A DNA stretch of 64,000 nucleotides from Salipiger marinus. GTDB taxonomy: Bacteria; Pseudomonadota; Alphaproteobacteria; Rhodobacterales; Rhodobacteraceae. Positions within the stretch are counted from its first letter, which is position 1, and every line of letters begins with the position of its first letter. The notes under the pieces were generated by a model. That model worked only from the letters and a program-made list of their open reading frames with translations. It did not search any database and was not told the DNA's origin. The stretch lies in contig NZ_FNEJ01000009.1 in NCBI RefSeq assembly GCF_900100085.1, positions 62,001-126,000 on the forward strand. Direction: 5' to 3'. This document shows, piece by piece, positions 7,848-15,682 of this stretch. The translations under genes were made by a program, and so were the position numbers.

Positions 7848-10229
7848 TCAGTCCTGAATCGTCCCGAGCGCGCGCAGAATGCGCTCGGGGGTAAAGGGCA
7901 TTTCGGTGACCTGTGCCCCAAGCGGGCGCAGGGCATCGTTGATCGCGTTCATCACGGCGGCGGGGGCCCCGGCAGTGCCGGCCTCTCCGGCTCCCTTCGC
8001 GCCAAGTTCGCTTTCCTTGGTCGGCGTTTCGACATGGCCGATCTGCATGTCCGGCATCTCGGCGGCCATCGGCACAAGATAATCCGCCATGGAGCCGTTC
8101 AGAAGCTGGCCTTCGCTGTCGTAATGGATTTCCTCGTAAAGCGCGCCGCCCAGACCCTGCACGATGCCGCCGCGGATCTGTTCATCGACCAACTGCGGGT
8201 TGATGACGCGCCCGCAATCCTCGACGCACCAGTGGTTCAGCAGGGTGACGACGCCGGTGTCGGTGTCCACCTCCAGATAGGAGGCCTGCACGCCATTGGT
8301 GAAGGCGAAAGGATAGTCCATCGTGATGAAATGCCGGGTCTGCACCAGTTCGCGCGGCAGGCCCTTGGGCAGCGTGTCGCCGCGGAAATAGACGATGCGG
8401 CCCAGTTCCTCCAGCGGCAGGCGCTGCTCGCCGGTCTCGGCGGTCACCACCTGTCCGTCGCGGATGTCGAGCGCCCCGGCATCGGCCTGCAGCATCGCCG
8501 CCGCCACCTCGAGGATGGACTGGCGCAGCGCCCGCGCCGCCTGCAGCGCGGCCTCGCCGCCGATGCCCGCCCCGCGCGAGGCCCATGTCCCGCCGCCATA
8601 GGGCGTGACCTGCGTGTCGCCGGTGATGACGCGGACGCTGGAGGGCAGGACGCCGACGCCTTCGGCCACCACCTGACTCAGCATCGCCTCGGTGCCCTGT
8701 CCCTGCTCGGTCACGCCCGACAGCGCGACGATGGAGCCATCGGGATCCATCCGCACCGTGCAGCCGTCCTGCGCGGAAATCCGGGCGCCGCCAATGCCAT
8801 ACATGAAGGGGGAAGGGTTGGTCAGTTCGATGAAGGAGGCGATGCCGATGCCGCGATGCTTGCCGCGCTTGCGCGCCTCGGCCTGATCGGCGCGGAGCGC
8901 GTCGTAATCCATCATCTCCATCAGCTTGTCCATCGAGGCATGATGCGACAGCCCCTCGAACCGCATCTTTGCCGGGGAGGTCACCGGATAGGCGTCATCG
9001 GCATACATGTTGCGCCGCCGGATCTCGACCGGATCCATGCCAAGTGCTGCGGCGGCCATGTCCACCAGCCCTTCGGTGATCGCCACGGCAATCGGATGGC
9101 CCACGGCGCGATACTGGCAGGTGGGTGTCTTGTTCTGGAACACCACCGTGGTCCGCGCCCGGTAATTGGCGAAATCATAGGGCCCGCCGCAGAGGTTCAC
9201 CACCTGATTGCCCTCGATGGCCGAGGTGCGCGGATAGACGGAATAGGGGCCGATGCCGGTCCAGTCATCCACATCCATGGCGAGGATCCGGCCTTCGGCA
9301 TCCACCGCGATCTTCGCCTCGATCTCGTGATCGCGGGCGTGGATGTCGGTGGAAAAGCTTTCCAGCCGGTCGGCGATGAACTTGACCGGGCGGCCCATGA
9401 CCTTGGCGATGGCGGCGGTCGCCACCTCGTCGGGATAGACATGGACCTTGATCCCGTAGGATCCGCCGACATCGCCGCAGATCACCCGCACCCGGCTTTC
9501 GGGCAGGTCCAGATGTGCGGCAAGCACCGTCTGGATCATGTGCGGCGCCTGCGTGGCGTGATACGCGGTCATCTGCCCGTCTGCCGGGCTCCAGTCCACG
9601 AGGATGGAGCGCGGCTCCGGCGTGACGCCGGTATGGCGCGCGGTGCGGAAGCGGGCCGAAATCACCTTATGCGCCGAAGCCATCGCCGCCGCGACATCGC
9701 CTTCCTCGTGCAGGCGCCGGAAGGCAAGGTTGTCGCCGAGATCGGGATGAAGGACGGGGGTGTCCGCATCAAGGGCGGTCATGGTGTCGGTCACCACCGG
9801 CAGCGGGTCATAGTCCACCTCCACCAGCGCCGCGCCGTCTTCGGCGGCGGCCCGCGATGTGGCGACCACGGCCACCACCGGCTCCCCGACCCATGCGGCG
9901 CGGTCCACCGCCAAGGCATGCTGCGGCGGGGATTTCAGCCCCTTCAGATGGGCCAGCACCCCGACCCAAGGCGTGCAGACCTCCGCCAGATCGGCGCCGG
10001 TAAAGACCCGAAGCACGCCCTTGACGCCCTTCGCCGCCTCGGCCTCGATCCCGGTGATCCGGGCATGGGCGAAGGGAGAGCGGACAAAGGCCACATGGAC
10101 CATGCGCGGCAGCACGATGTCATCGACATAGCGCCCGCGCCCCTGCACCAGCTTGCGCGCGTTCGGGCGCGGCACCGTCTTGCCGATATAGGAATTGGGC
10201 CGGTCGGGATTTCCGAATGCGATGCTCAT
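7848..10229 (-). CDS. molybdopterin-binding large subunit, xanthine/CO dehydrogenase family
   Basis: This is a 793-residue catalytic subunit that should bind the molybdenum-pterin cofactor and hydroxylate a substrate using water. The family glutamate is present in the GAGEAG motif (Glu749). At the loop used to classify CoxL proteins the sequence is YRAVGHP (residues 373-379). It therefore has neither the AYXCSFR motif of true (form I) CO dehydrogenase nor the AYRGAGR motif of form II enzymes, so CO oxidation is unlikely. It starts inside the stop of the iron-sulfur subunit gene (ATGA overlap). With the two smaller subunits and the TRAP genes it probably handles an imported organic, perhaps aromatic or heterocyclic, acid. 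Confidence 0.88.
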   Translation of the reverse strand: MSIAFGNPDRPNSYIGKTVPRPNARKLVQGRGRYVDDIVLPRMVHVAFVRSPFAHARITGIEAEAAKGVKGVLRVFTGADLAEVCTPWVGVLAHLKGLKSPPQHALAVDRAAWVGEPVVAVVATSRAAAEDGAALVEVDYDPLPVVTDTMTALDADTPVLHPDLGDNLAFRRLHEEGDVAAAMASAHKVISARFRTARHTGVTPEPRSILVDWSPADGQMTAYHATQAPHMIQTVLAAHLDLPESRVRVICGDVGGSYGIKVHVYPDEVATAAIAKVMGRPVKFIADRLESFSTDIHARDHEIEAKIAVDAEGRILAMDVDDWTGIGPYSVYPRTSAIEGNQVVNLCGGPYDFANYRARTTVVFQNKTPTCQYRAVGHPIAVAITEGLVDMAAAALGMDPVEIRRRNMYADDAYPVTSPAKMRFEGLSHHASMDKLMEMMDYDALRADQAEARKRGKHRGIGIASFIELTNPSPFMYGIGGARISAQDGCTVRMDPDGSIVALSGVTEQGQGTEAMLSQVVAEGVGVLPSSVRVITGDTQVTPYGGGTWASRGAGIGGEAALQAARALRQSILEVAAAMLQADAGALDIRDGQVVTAETGEQRLPLEELGRIVYFRGDTLPKGLPRELVQTRHFITMDYPFAFTNGVQASYLEVDTDTGVVTLLNHWCVEDCGRVINPQLVDEQIRGGIVQGLGGALYEEIHYDSEGQLLNGSMADYLVPMAAEMPDMQIGHVETPTKESELGAKGAGEAGTAGAPAAVMNAINDALRPLGAQVTEMPFTPERILRALGTIQD

Positions 10230-10726
10230 GCCTGCGCCTTTCCGGCGCGTGCCCGCGCCACGCTTTCCACAACGTCCACAATGGCCTCATAGCCGGTGCA
10301 GCGGCAGTAATTGCCCGACAGGTGTTCGCGGATCTCGGCGCGCGAGGGCAAAGTGCCGGCCTCCAGAAGCTCCTCCGCCGCAACAAGCATGCCCGGGGTG
10401 CAGAAGCCGCACTGCAGCGCGTTGCGCGCCACGAAGGCGTCCTGCAGATCACGGATGGTTCCGGTGTCGGTCAGCCCCTCCACCGTCCAGATCTCGGCCC
10501 CGTCGGCCTGCGCGGCGAGCATGAGACAGCCGCGCACCGCCTGTCCGTCGACGCGGAGCGTGCAGGCGCCGCAGACGCCATGTTCGCAGCTGGCATGGGC
10601 GCCGGTCAGCCCCAGGTCGGTCCGCAGGAAGTCGATCAGATGCTGCCCCACGGGCACGCGGGCCTCGACCGGTTCGCCGTTGACGGTCAGGGACACATCC
10701 ACCCTGTCACGGAAGGTCTGGGTCAT
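10226..10726 (-). CDS. [2Fe-2S] small subunit of the molybdenum hydroxylase
   Basis: This is a 166-residue electron-transfer subunit. The N-terminal plant-ferredoxin-like domain shows CEHGVCGAC followed by a further Cys (VRGC) for the first [2Fe-2S] cluster. The C-terminal helical domain shows CGFCTPGM and CRC for the second. It passes electrons from the molybdenum site to the FAD subunit. It overlaps its neighbours by 4 bp on both sides, in the order FAD subunit, iron-sulfur subunit, large subunit, which argues for a fixed 1:1:1 complex. Confidence 0.93.
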   Translation of the reverse strand: MTQTFRDRVDVSLTVNGEPVEARVPVGQHLIDFLRTDLGLTGAHASCEHGVCGACTLRVDGQAVRGCLMLAAQADGAEIWTVEGLTDTGTIRDLQDAFVARNALQCGFCTPGMLVAAEELLEAGTLPSRAEIREHLSGNYCRCTGYEAIVDVVESVARARAGKAQA

Positions 10727-11556
10727 GCACGGTCTCCTTCGATGCGCTTTACAGCACGGCGCAGCAGCACGCCCGCAAGATGCCGGCGGTAGCTGCCGCT
10801 GGCCTGTGTGTCTGAGGGGGGATCGATCTCGGCGCGCAGGGCCTCGACCGCCGCGTCCAGATCACCCGCATCCAGCGCCGCCATTGCCCCCCGCGCCAGC
10901 ATCGGCACCGGCCCGGCAGAAAAGATGCTCAGACGGTGCCCCGCCGCCCGGCGGACAAGGCAGAGCCCGGTCAGCGCGTAATCGCCGGACCGCCGCGCCA
11001 CCTCCTCGATCACCTGCACCTCGCCCGCTTCCGCCTTGGGCACCGAAAGACCCGTCAGGATCTCGCCTTCGGCAAGCGTGGTGGTGAAGACATCCTCGAA
11101 GAACTCTTCCGCCGCAATGTCCCGCGTGCCGGTGCCGCCCTGTGCGTGCAGGGTCGCGCCAAGCGCCAGTGCGCAGGCCGGAAATTCGGCAGCCGGATCA
11201 GCATGGGCCAGCGCGCCGCCGATGGTGCCCCGATTGCGGATCGCCGCATGGGCGATGTGCCGCACGGCGTCCGACAGCAGCGGCGCATGGGTCCGGATCA
11301 GTGCGTCCCTGCCAATATCGGCATGGCGGGTGAGGGCGCCGATGCGCAGGTGATCCCCGTCTTCGCGGATCCCGGACAGATCCGCGATCCGGGAAATGTC
11401 GATCAGCATGTCGCCCTCGGACAGGCGCATGTTCAGCGCCGCGACCAGACTCTGGCCGCCCGCCAGATACCGGCCAGCCCCGGCCGATCCGGCCATAAGC
11501 TCCAGCGCATGGGGCACGTCGACGGCCCGGGCGTAACCGCCCGCTGATGCCTTCAT
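10723..11556 (-). CDS. FAD-binding medium subunit of the molybdenum hydroxylase
   Basis: This 277-residue subunit carries the two FAD motifs of the CoxM/XdhB family: AGGQSLV near residue 30 and RNRGTIGGALAHADP near residue 105. It would receive electrons from the iron-sulfur subunit and hand them to an acceptor. I chose the ATG at 11556 because GGAGGAG lies 7 nt upstream. A longer frame to 11616 would run into the divergent promoter region. It is the first gene of the minus-strand operon that continues through the TRAP genes. Confidence 0.9.
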   Translation of the reverse strand: MKASAGGYARAVDVPHALELMAGSAGAGRYLAGGQSLVAALNMRLSEGDMLIDISRIADLSGIREDGDHLRIGALTRHADIGRDALIRTHAPLLSDAVRHIAHAAIRNRGTIGGALAHADPAAEFPACALALGATLHAQGGTGTRDIAAEEFFEDVFTTTLAEGEILTGLSVPKAEAGEVQVIEEVARRSGDYALTGLCLVRRAAGHRLSIFSAGPVPMLARGAMAALDAGDLDAAVEALRAEIDPPSDTQASGSYRRHLAGVLLRRAVKRIEGDRA

Positions 11557-11699
11557 GATGATCTCCTCCCTCCATGAGCGCAGCCCTGCCTTGCGGCTTA
11601 TTGATCGGCTGCTCACTCTTGTTGATCGGATGATCTATAAAAAACTGAACATTTCAAGAAAAATTTGTTAGATGGGCCTCGGAGCGGCGAGCTGAGGAC
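11557..11699. promoter_or_regulatory. divergent AT-rich control region with TTGATCGG direct repeats
   Basis: The 143-bp gap between the hydroxylase operon and the TetR gene contains TTGATCGG twice (11601-11608 and 11622-11629), 21 bp apart, about two helical turns. An AT-rich stretch follows. The repeats are good candidates for the binding site of the adjacent TetR protein. I do not see a convincing -35/-10 pair. Confidence 0.4.
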
Positions 11700-12335
11700 G
11701 TGGATTTGGACATCGCAACCGAACGGGACGGGGACGCGGGCACGCGTCGGAGGCTGCCGCCGCAGGAGCGGCGCGAGCAGATCGTGAACGAGGCGGTGCG
11801 CTTCTTCGCCGAGGTCGGGCTGGAGGGCAACACGCGCCAGCTGGCCAAGCGGCTTGGCGTCACACAATCTCTTCTTTTCAAATACTTCGCCACCAAGGAA
11901 GAGCTGCTGGAGGCCGTCTATGAAAAGGTCTATCTGGGTCGGCTGTCCTCTGACTGGCCCGACCGGCTGACCGACCGGTCCGTTCCGCTGCGGACCCGCC
12001 TGCTGGCGTTTTATACCGAATACAGCAGGCTGATTTTCGAACATGACTGGATGCGGATCTTCATGTTCTCGGGCCTTGCCGGAGCCGCGCTCAACCACCG
12101 CTATCTCGAACATCTGGGGGACGTGATTCTCGAACCGGTCCTTGCGGAAACGGCGGCGGTGGCGTCGGGCACGCGCCAGCCCAGCATGGAGGACATCTGG
12201 AACCTGCATGGCGGGATCGTCTATATCGGCATCCGCACCCATATCTACGGCCTGCCCGCGCCCGAGCACCCCGAAGAGGTGATCGCCAGCGCAATCGACA
12301 AATATCTGGCCTATTTTGGCGTCAGTGAGATTTAG
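11700..12335 (+). CDS. TetR/AcrR family transcriptional regulator
   Basis: This is a 211-residue protein with an N-terminal TetR helix-turn-helix at about residues 24-66: REQIVNEAVRFFAEVGLEG leading to TRQLAKRLGVTQSLLFKYF. A divergent C-terminal ligand domain follows, as is usual in the family. Such proteins usually repress a neighbouring operon until an effector binds. Its divergent position points to the hydroxylase-TRAP operon as the target, with the transported compound or a derivative as effector; this is inference. The GTG start at 11700 has GAGGA very close, so a slightly later start is possible. Confidence 0.85.
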   Translation: MDLDIATERDGDAGTRRRLPPQERREQIVNEAVRFFAEVGLEGNTRQLAKRLGVTQSLLFKYFATKEELLEAVYEKVYLGRLSSDWPDRLTDRSVPLRTRLLAFYTEYSRLIFEHDWMRIFMFSGLAGAALNHRYLEHLGDVILEPVLAETAAVASGTRQPSMEDIWNLHGGIVYIGIRTHIYGLPAPEHPEEVIASAIDKYLAYFGVSEI

Positions 12336-12574
12336 ACACCCTCTGTCGCAGGGCAGGGGCAAAACAGCGGACTTAGGGCTCGGGCCAGCCGCAACGGGTC
12401 TGGTTCGCCTGTCCCGTTCCAGCCGGTTATCAGGGGACAGTCTTCTGCGCGCGTGACCGGGTCAGGTGAATGACACCGGTATGAAAGGAAGCCATCCAGC
12501 ACCATCCGGCGCAGTCACAGAAGTGATCGCAAAAGCACATTTTTCTTACCATGCAACCTTGATTGCGTGTAAGA
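12336..12574. other. chromosomal flank left of the integrated element
   Basis: I see no convincing gene in these 239 bp after the regulator stop. The right end holds a near-perfect inverted repeat abutting the attachment site (12541-12577). Before integration this sequence would have lain directly downstream of tRNA-Ser on the minus strand. Confidence 0.6.
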
Positions 12575-12577
12575 AAA
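12541..12577 (-). terminator. hairpin next to the attachment site, probably the original tRNA-Ser terminator
   Basis: TTTTCTTAC and its complement GTAAGAAAA flank an inner stem of six further pairs (one G-U) with a one-base bulge and short loop. On the minus strand this follows the tRNA 3' sequence, so it was probably the terminator of tRNA-Ser before the element inserted. Confidence 0.45.
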
Positions 12578-12591
12578 TGGCGGAGAGACAG
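12575..12591. repeat. left attachment site (17-bp direct repeat of the tRNA-Ser 3' end)
   Basis: AAATGGCGGAGAGACAG is identical to 20514-20530. Its last 14 bases are the 3' end of tRNA-Ser including CCA. Just inside the element CCGCCATT (12593-12600) mirrors AATGGCGG (12576-12583), as expected for integrase arms around the crossover. Confidence 0.85.
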
Positions 12592-12737
12592 CCCGCCATT
12601 CATGTGTCGCGCCCTGTCGGGGTACGGCGAAAATTCCCTTATTAACATCAGTTATATGACCCGCACGCTGTTGCGCCCTGTTGCAATGTGTTGTGATGGG
12701 GTGCATACATTTAGGCGGGTATGATGAGGGGTGCAAA

Positions 12738-14030
12738 ATGCCACGCGTTGCCAAGGAGCTTTCCGCGCTTGACGTAAAGAGGTTGCAGCATCCGGGACGG
12801 GGGCGCAATGCCACGTTCGCTGTGGGCGGCGTCGCAGGTCTTATGCTGCAAATCACCCCGAACAACGGCAGGACATGGCTGCTGCGCGTGACCGTGGGCG
12901 CTCAGCGCCGGGAAATCGGCTTGGGGGGCTTTCCTGATGTGACACTTGCGCAGGCCCGCGAACGGGCGCGCGAGGCGAAAGACCAGATCCGGCGCGGCAT
13001 TGACCCTGTGCAGGACCGGAAGGCCGCAAAGGCGGCACTGGTGGCCGCTCAGCGCCGGGGCATGAGCTTTGCGGATGCCACCGACAAATACCTTGCCGCA
13101 AAGTTGGACGCTTTCAGGAACCCCAAGCATCGTCAGCAATGGCAGAACACCTTGCAAACCTACGCCATGCCCGAGCTTGGCCCGATGCTGGTTGATGAAA
13201 TCGCGGTGCAGGACGTGCTGCGGGTGCTGGAACCGATCTGGCAAAGTAAAACCGAAACCGCATCTCGACTGCGCGGACGTATTGAGGCGGTGCTGTCGTG
13301 GGCGACGGTTGCAGGACACCGCACCGGCGACAATCCAGCCCGTTGGGGGGGCAATCTTAAAGAGCTTTTGCCTGCTGCCGCAAAGGTTGCGAAACAGCGT
13401 AACCAACCGGCGGTTCCAGTTGACGACGCGCCGCGCTGGTTCACCGCCGTGCGGGCGCGGGAAGGCATGGGCGCCCGCGCCTTGGAATTTGCGGCGCTGA
13501 CCGCCAGCCGCTCGCAAGAGGTGCGCGGCGCGCTCTGGGATGAAATCGACCTAGAGGCGGGGCTTTGGACCATACCGGCGGCGCGCATGAAGATGGACAG
13601 GGAACACCGCGTGCCGCTGACGCCCGAGGCTGTGGCGTTGCTGAAATCTCTGCCGCGTTTCGAGGGATGCCCGCTGGTATTCCCGGCGCCGCGCGGGGGG
13701 GAAATGTCCGACATGACGCTAAGCGCCGCCATGAAGCGCCTGCATGCGGCAGATGTGGCCGAGGGCGGGCCGGGCTTTGCGGATCGGGTAAGCAAGTGCC
13801 CTGCGGTCCCGCACGGGCTGCGCAGCACGTTCCGCGACTGGGTGGCCGAGCGAACTCACTTCCCCGGCGACATGGCCGAGGTGGCCTTGGCGCACAAGGT
13901 GGGCAATGCTGTGGAGGCGTCCTACCGTCGCGGCGACATGGTGGAGAAACGCCGCACGATGATGGCGGCATGGGCGGAATACCTGACCGGGAAGGACTCG
14001 GATCGGGCTAATGTTGTGAGGATTGGCTAA
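12738..14030 (+). CDS. tyrosine-type site-specific integrase (DUF4102/P4-like family)
   Basis: This 430-residue integrase has three parts: an N-terminal arm-binding domain (residues 1-90, with RREIGLGGFPDVTLAQAR), a core-binding domain and the catalytic domain. The tetrad is visible: Arg in SRSQEVRG, HGLRSTFRDW (HxxR), LAHKVGN and the nucleophile Tyr396 in ASYRRGD. It should insert and excise the element at tRNA-Ser. The ATG at 12738 is preferred because GAGGGG lies 7 nt upstream; a longer frame starts at 12681. It begins 147 bp inside the left attachment site and reads into the element. Confidence 0.95.
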   Translation: MPRVAKELSALDVKRLQHPGRGRNATFAVGGVAGLMLQITPNNGRTWLLRVTVGAQRREIGLGGFPDVTLAQARERAREAKDQIRRGIDPVQDRKAAKAALVAAQRRGMSFADATDKYLAAKLDAFRNPKHRQQWQNTLQTYAMPELGPMLVDEIAVQDVLRVLEPIWQSKTETASRLRGRIEAVLSWATVAGHRTGDNPARWGGNLKELLPAAAKVAKQRNQPAVPVDDAPRWFTAVRAREGMGARALEFAALTASRSQEVRGALWDEIDLEAGLWTIPAARMKMDREHRVPLTPEAVALLKSLPRFEGCPLVFPAPRGGEMSDMTLSAAMKRLHAADVAEGGPGFADRVSKCPAVPHGLRSTFRDWVAERTHFPGDMAEVALAHKVGNAVEASYRRGDMVEKRRTMMAAWAEYLTGKDSDRANVVRIG

Positions 14031-14870
14031 ATGTTTGCACCGGAAGGGTATATGACCTTCAAGCAATTTTGCGACCTTTGTTGGCAAGCTGCAAAGATTA
14101 TGGTTCCCGAGACGCATGAAGCTGTTGGTGACTCCCAAGTCGTTAAGCGCCCATACTCGGAAGTGGAACTAAGGCGTGAAACCGCCTTTTTCTGGCTTCT
14201 GGTTGGTTATTTTCATAGAGCAAACACCAGTAAGAGCATTTGCTCTCCAACAGGCCTCGTGCTTGATGTTGATGCGGGTTTTTTTATATGGCTTCATAAT
14301 TCAGGGCGAACAGCGGAAATTAGAAAAGTTCATCCCATAAGGAGCAACATAGATGATCTGGAAGAATTTTGGCTTCTTATTGCGGTTGGAGAGGGCGGGA
14401 CTTGGGCGAATATTTCAAATATTGGACGCGTTGAAAAAATAAAGAATATTGATTTTCCTTTTATAAGGGGAGCTTTGAAAGCAGTTTCGTTTAAGAATTA
14501 CCCAGCAGTAATGAAGAGCGGAGTAGAGGAGTGGAGGCGGCGCCGGGCTCTCATGCGTGAAGCAATGGAAGAGATCGGCCCCTTCCTTGGTTGGCAAGTC
14601 TGTCTAAGAAGAACAGAGGCCCCTAAGAGCGCGGAAGAGTTGCTAGCGCTATTCGAGGACGGATCGGAAGCCAATGCACATGATGACGAAGATTTGTCGC
14701 TGCCTCGCTACCAAGGCAAGCGACCCAAGATTCAAGCTCTGGTTCTAAGAACGTTCCCTGATGGCGTAGATGGCCTGCCGGTGAAAGTGATACAGGCGCG
14801 GATCGCACCACATTTTGACAAAGTGCCGCACCCAGACACCATTAGGCGCGCCCTAGGCAGAAAAAAATAA
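14031..14870 (+). CDS. hypothetical protein, AT-rich orphan next to the integrase
   Basis: This is a 279-residue protein that I cannot assign. It starts directly after the integrase stop (TAA then ATG), so the two are probably co-transcribed. A second ATG at 14052 follows a GGAAGG motif. The first two thirds contain hydrophobic, Trp/Phe-rich stretches such as FFWLLVGYFHRANTSK but no clear signal peptide. The last 50 residues (RPKIQALVLRTFPDG to PDTIRRALGRKK) look like a small winged-helix DNA-binding tail. Base composition is far lower in GC than its neighbours, so it is probably recently acquired cargo. Element regulation or host interference are both possible. Confidence 0.7.
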   Translation: MFAPEGYMTFKQFCDLCWQAAKIMVPETHEAVGDSQVVKRPYSEVELRRETAFFWLLVGYFHRANTSKSICSPTGLVLDVDAGFFIWLHNSGRTAEIRKVHPIRSNIDDLEEFWLLIAVGEGGTWANISNIGRVEKIKNIDFPFIRGALKAVSFKNYPAVMKSGVEEWRRRRALMREAMEEIGPFLGWQVCLRRTEAPKSAEELLALFEDGSEANAHDDEDLSLPRYQGKRPKIQALVLRTFPDGVDGLPVKVIQARIAPHFDKVPHPDTIRRALGRKK

Positions 14871-14990
14871 TCTTGGGCAGGAAGGCTAGGCAAATCCGGC
14901 GGCTGCCGTGCTGCCCAATCTGCCTAACTTTCTCACACCATGCACGGCGCGTCATATTGCCACCAATCGCACCAGATTGGAGGGCATCGC

Positions 14991-15179
14991 ATGCCGAATA
15001 CCTACCTTACCGACACCCAAGTCGCTGCCCGTTACGGGGTTCATCGCACGACGCCTTGGCGCTGGGCTAAAGTTGATCCGGCTTTTCCTGCGCCAATTAT
15101 CCTGACGCCCGGTTGCACCCGCTGGAAGCTGGCCGATCTGGAAGCATGGGAAGCCGCCAAGCACGGCAGCGCCGCATAA
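14991..15179 (+). CDS. AlpA-family small helix-turn-helix regulator/excisionase-like
   Basis: This is a 62-residue MerR-like protein with LTDTQVAARYGVHRTTPWRW, then a wing and the LADLEAWEAAK helix. This is the standard AlpA/Xis-like layout of satellite and prophage elements. Such proteins activate integrase expression or direct excision. The ATG at 14991 has GGAGGG 6 nt upstream, better than the longer frame from 14940. It stands alone between the orphan gene and the replication block, where an element switch gene is often found. Confidence 0.8.
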   Translation: MPNTYLTDTQVAARYGVHRTTPWRWAKVDPAFPAPIILTPGCTRWKLADLEAWEAAKHGSAA

Positions 15180-15290
15180 GAAAACCGCCACCCGTTTGGC
15201 TTGCGGGCGGCGGCGCATTTCTTCGCGTGGACTGTATACCCGAAGGATAGCGCGAACCGCCTTTTCCAGCAAGGAAAGAAGGCATTGAGT

Positions 15291-15587
15291 ATGACTAAAT
15301 CGGACCTCTTGTATTCCAGCCAAAGCCAGATTTTCTGGACCTTCAAGGCGCTTAGAGATGGGCGCACCCTTTCCACAAGAGCCGAGATCCGGGACGTGAA
15401 AGGCTGGCGCCTTTCTGCCGTTACAGAGAGGCTGCGCAAGCAATATGTCGGGTCGATCCTGACCGAGTATCGCGGCCCCCAGAATATCGCGCATTACCGC
15501 CTTGCTCCCGGCACCGATCTGTCAAAGCTGCGGCTTCCGCCCAGCGCCAAATCTTTGGCCGATGACTGCAACGGGGGTGCTGCATGA
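15291..15587 (+). CDS. small winged-helix-like hypothetical protein
   Basis: This 98-residue protein starts MTKSDLLYSSQ after an AAGAAGG ribosome site. Its middle part (FKALRDGRTLSTRAEIRDVKGWRLSAVTERLRKQY) reads as a helix-turn-helix with a recognition helix at AVTERLRKQY, so DNA binding is likely. It opens a chain of four genes joined by ATGA overlaps that leads into the Toprim and DUF3987 proteins. It may therefore regulate or assist element replication. No precise family is recognised. Confidence 0.65.
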   Translation: MTKSDLLYSSQSQIFWTFKALRDGRTLSTRAEIRDVKGWRLSAVTERLRKQYVGSILTEYRGPQNIAHYRLAPGTDLSKLRLPPSAKSLADDCNGGAA

Positions 15588-15682
15588 CCCGATTGCAAGC
15601 TCTCTATCTGCGCCGCCTTCACGGGCTGACCGAGGGACAGGCGAACGCGCTGGCGGCACTTGTCTGGGGAGGGGTCGCATGA
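15584..15682 (+). CDS. 32-residue coupled micro-gene
   Basis: This short frame starts in an ATGA overlap with the upstream gene and ends in an ATGA overlap with the Toprim gene, so it is translationally coupled on both sides. The peptide begins MTRLQALYLRRLHGLTEGQA and ends ALVWGGVA; it is basic at the front and probably helical. The double coupling makes chance unlikely. It could be a small replication accessory or serve only as a coupling device. Confidence 0.55.
   Translation: MTRLQALYLRRLHGLTEGQANALAALVWGGVA

Noticed and set aside
7848-11556. Aerobic carbon monoxide dehydrogenase (coxMSL)
   Set aside because: The large subunit lacks the AYXCSFR loop of CO dehydrogenase, and no coxDEF-type maturation genes are nearby.
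11634-11660. Promoter TTCTTG/TATAGA of the hydroxylase operon
   Set aside because: The spacer would be only 15 bp and the -35 is weak; no firm call.
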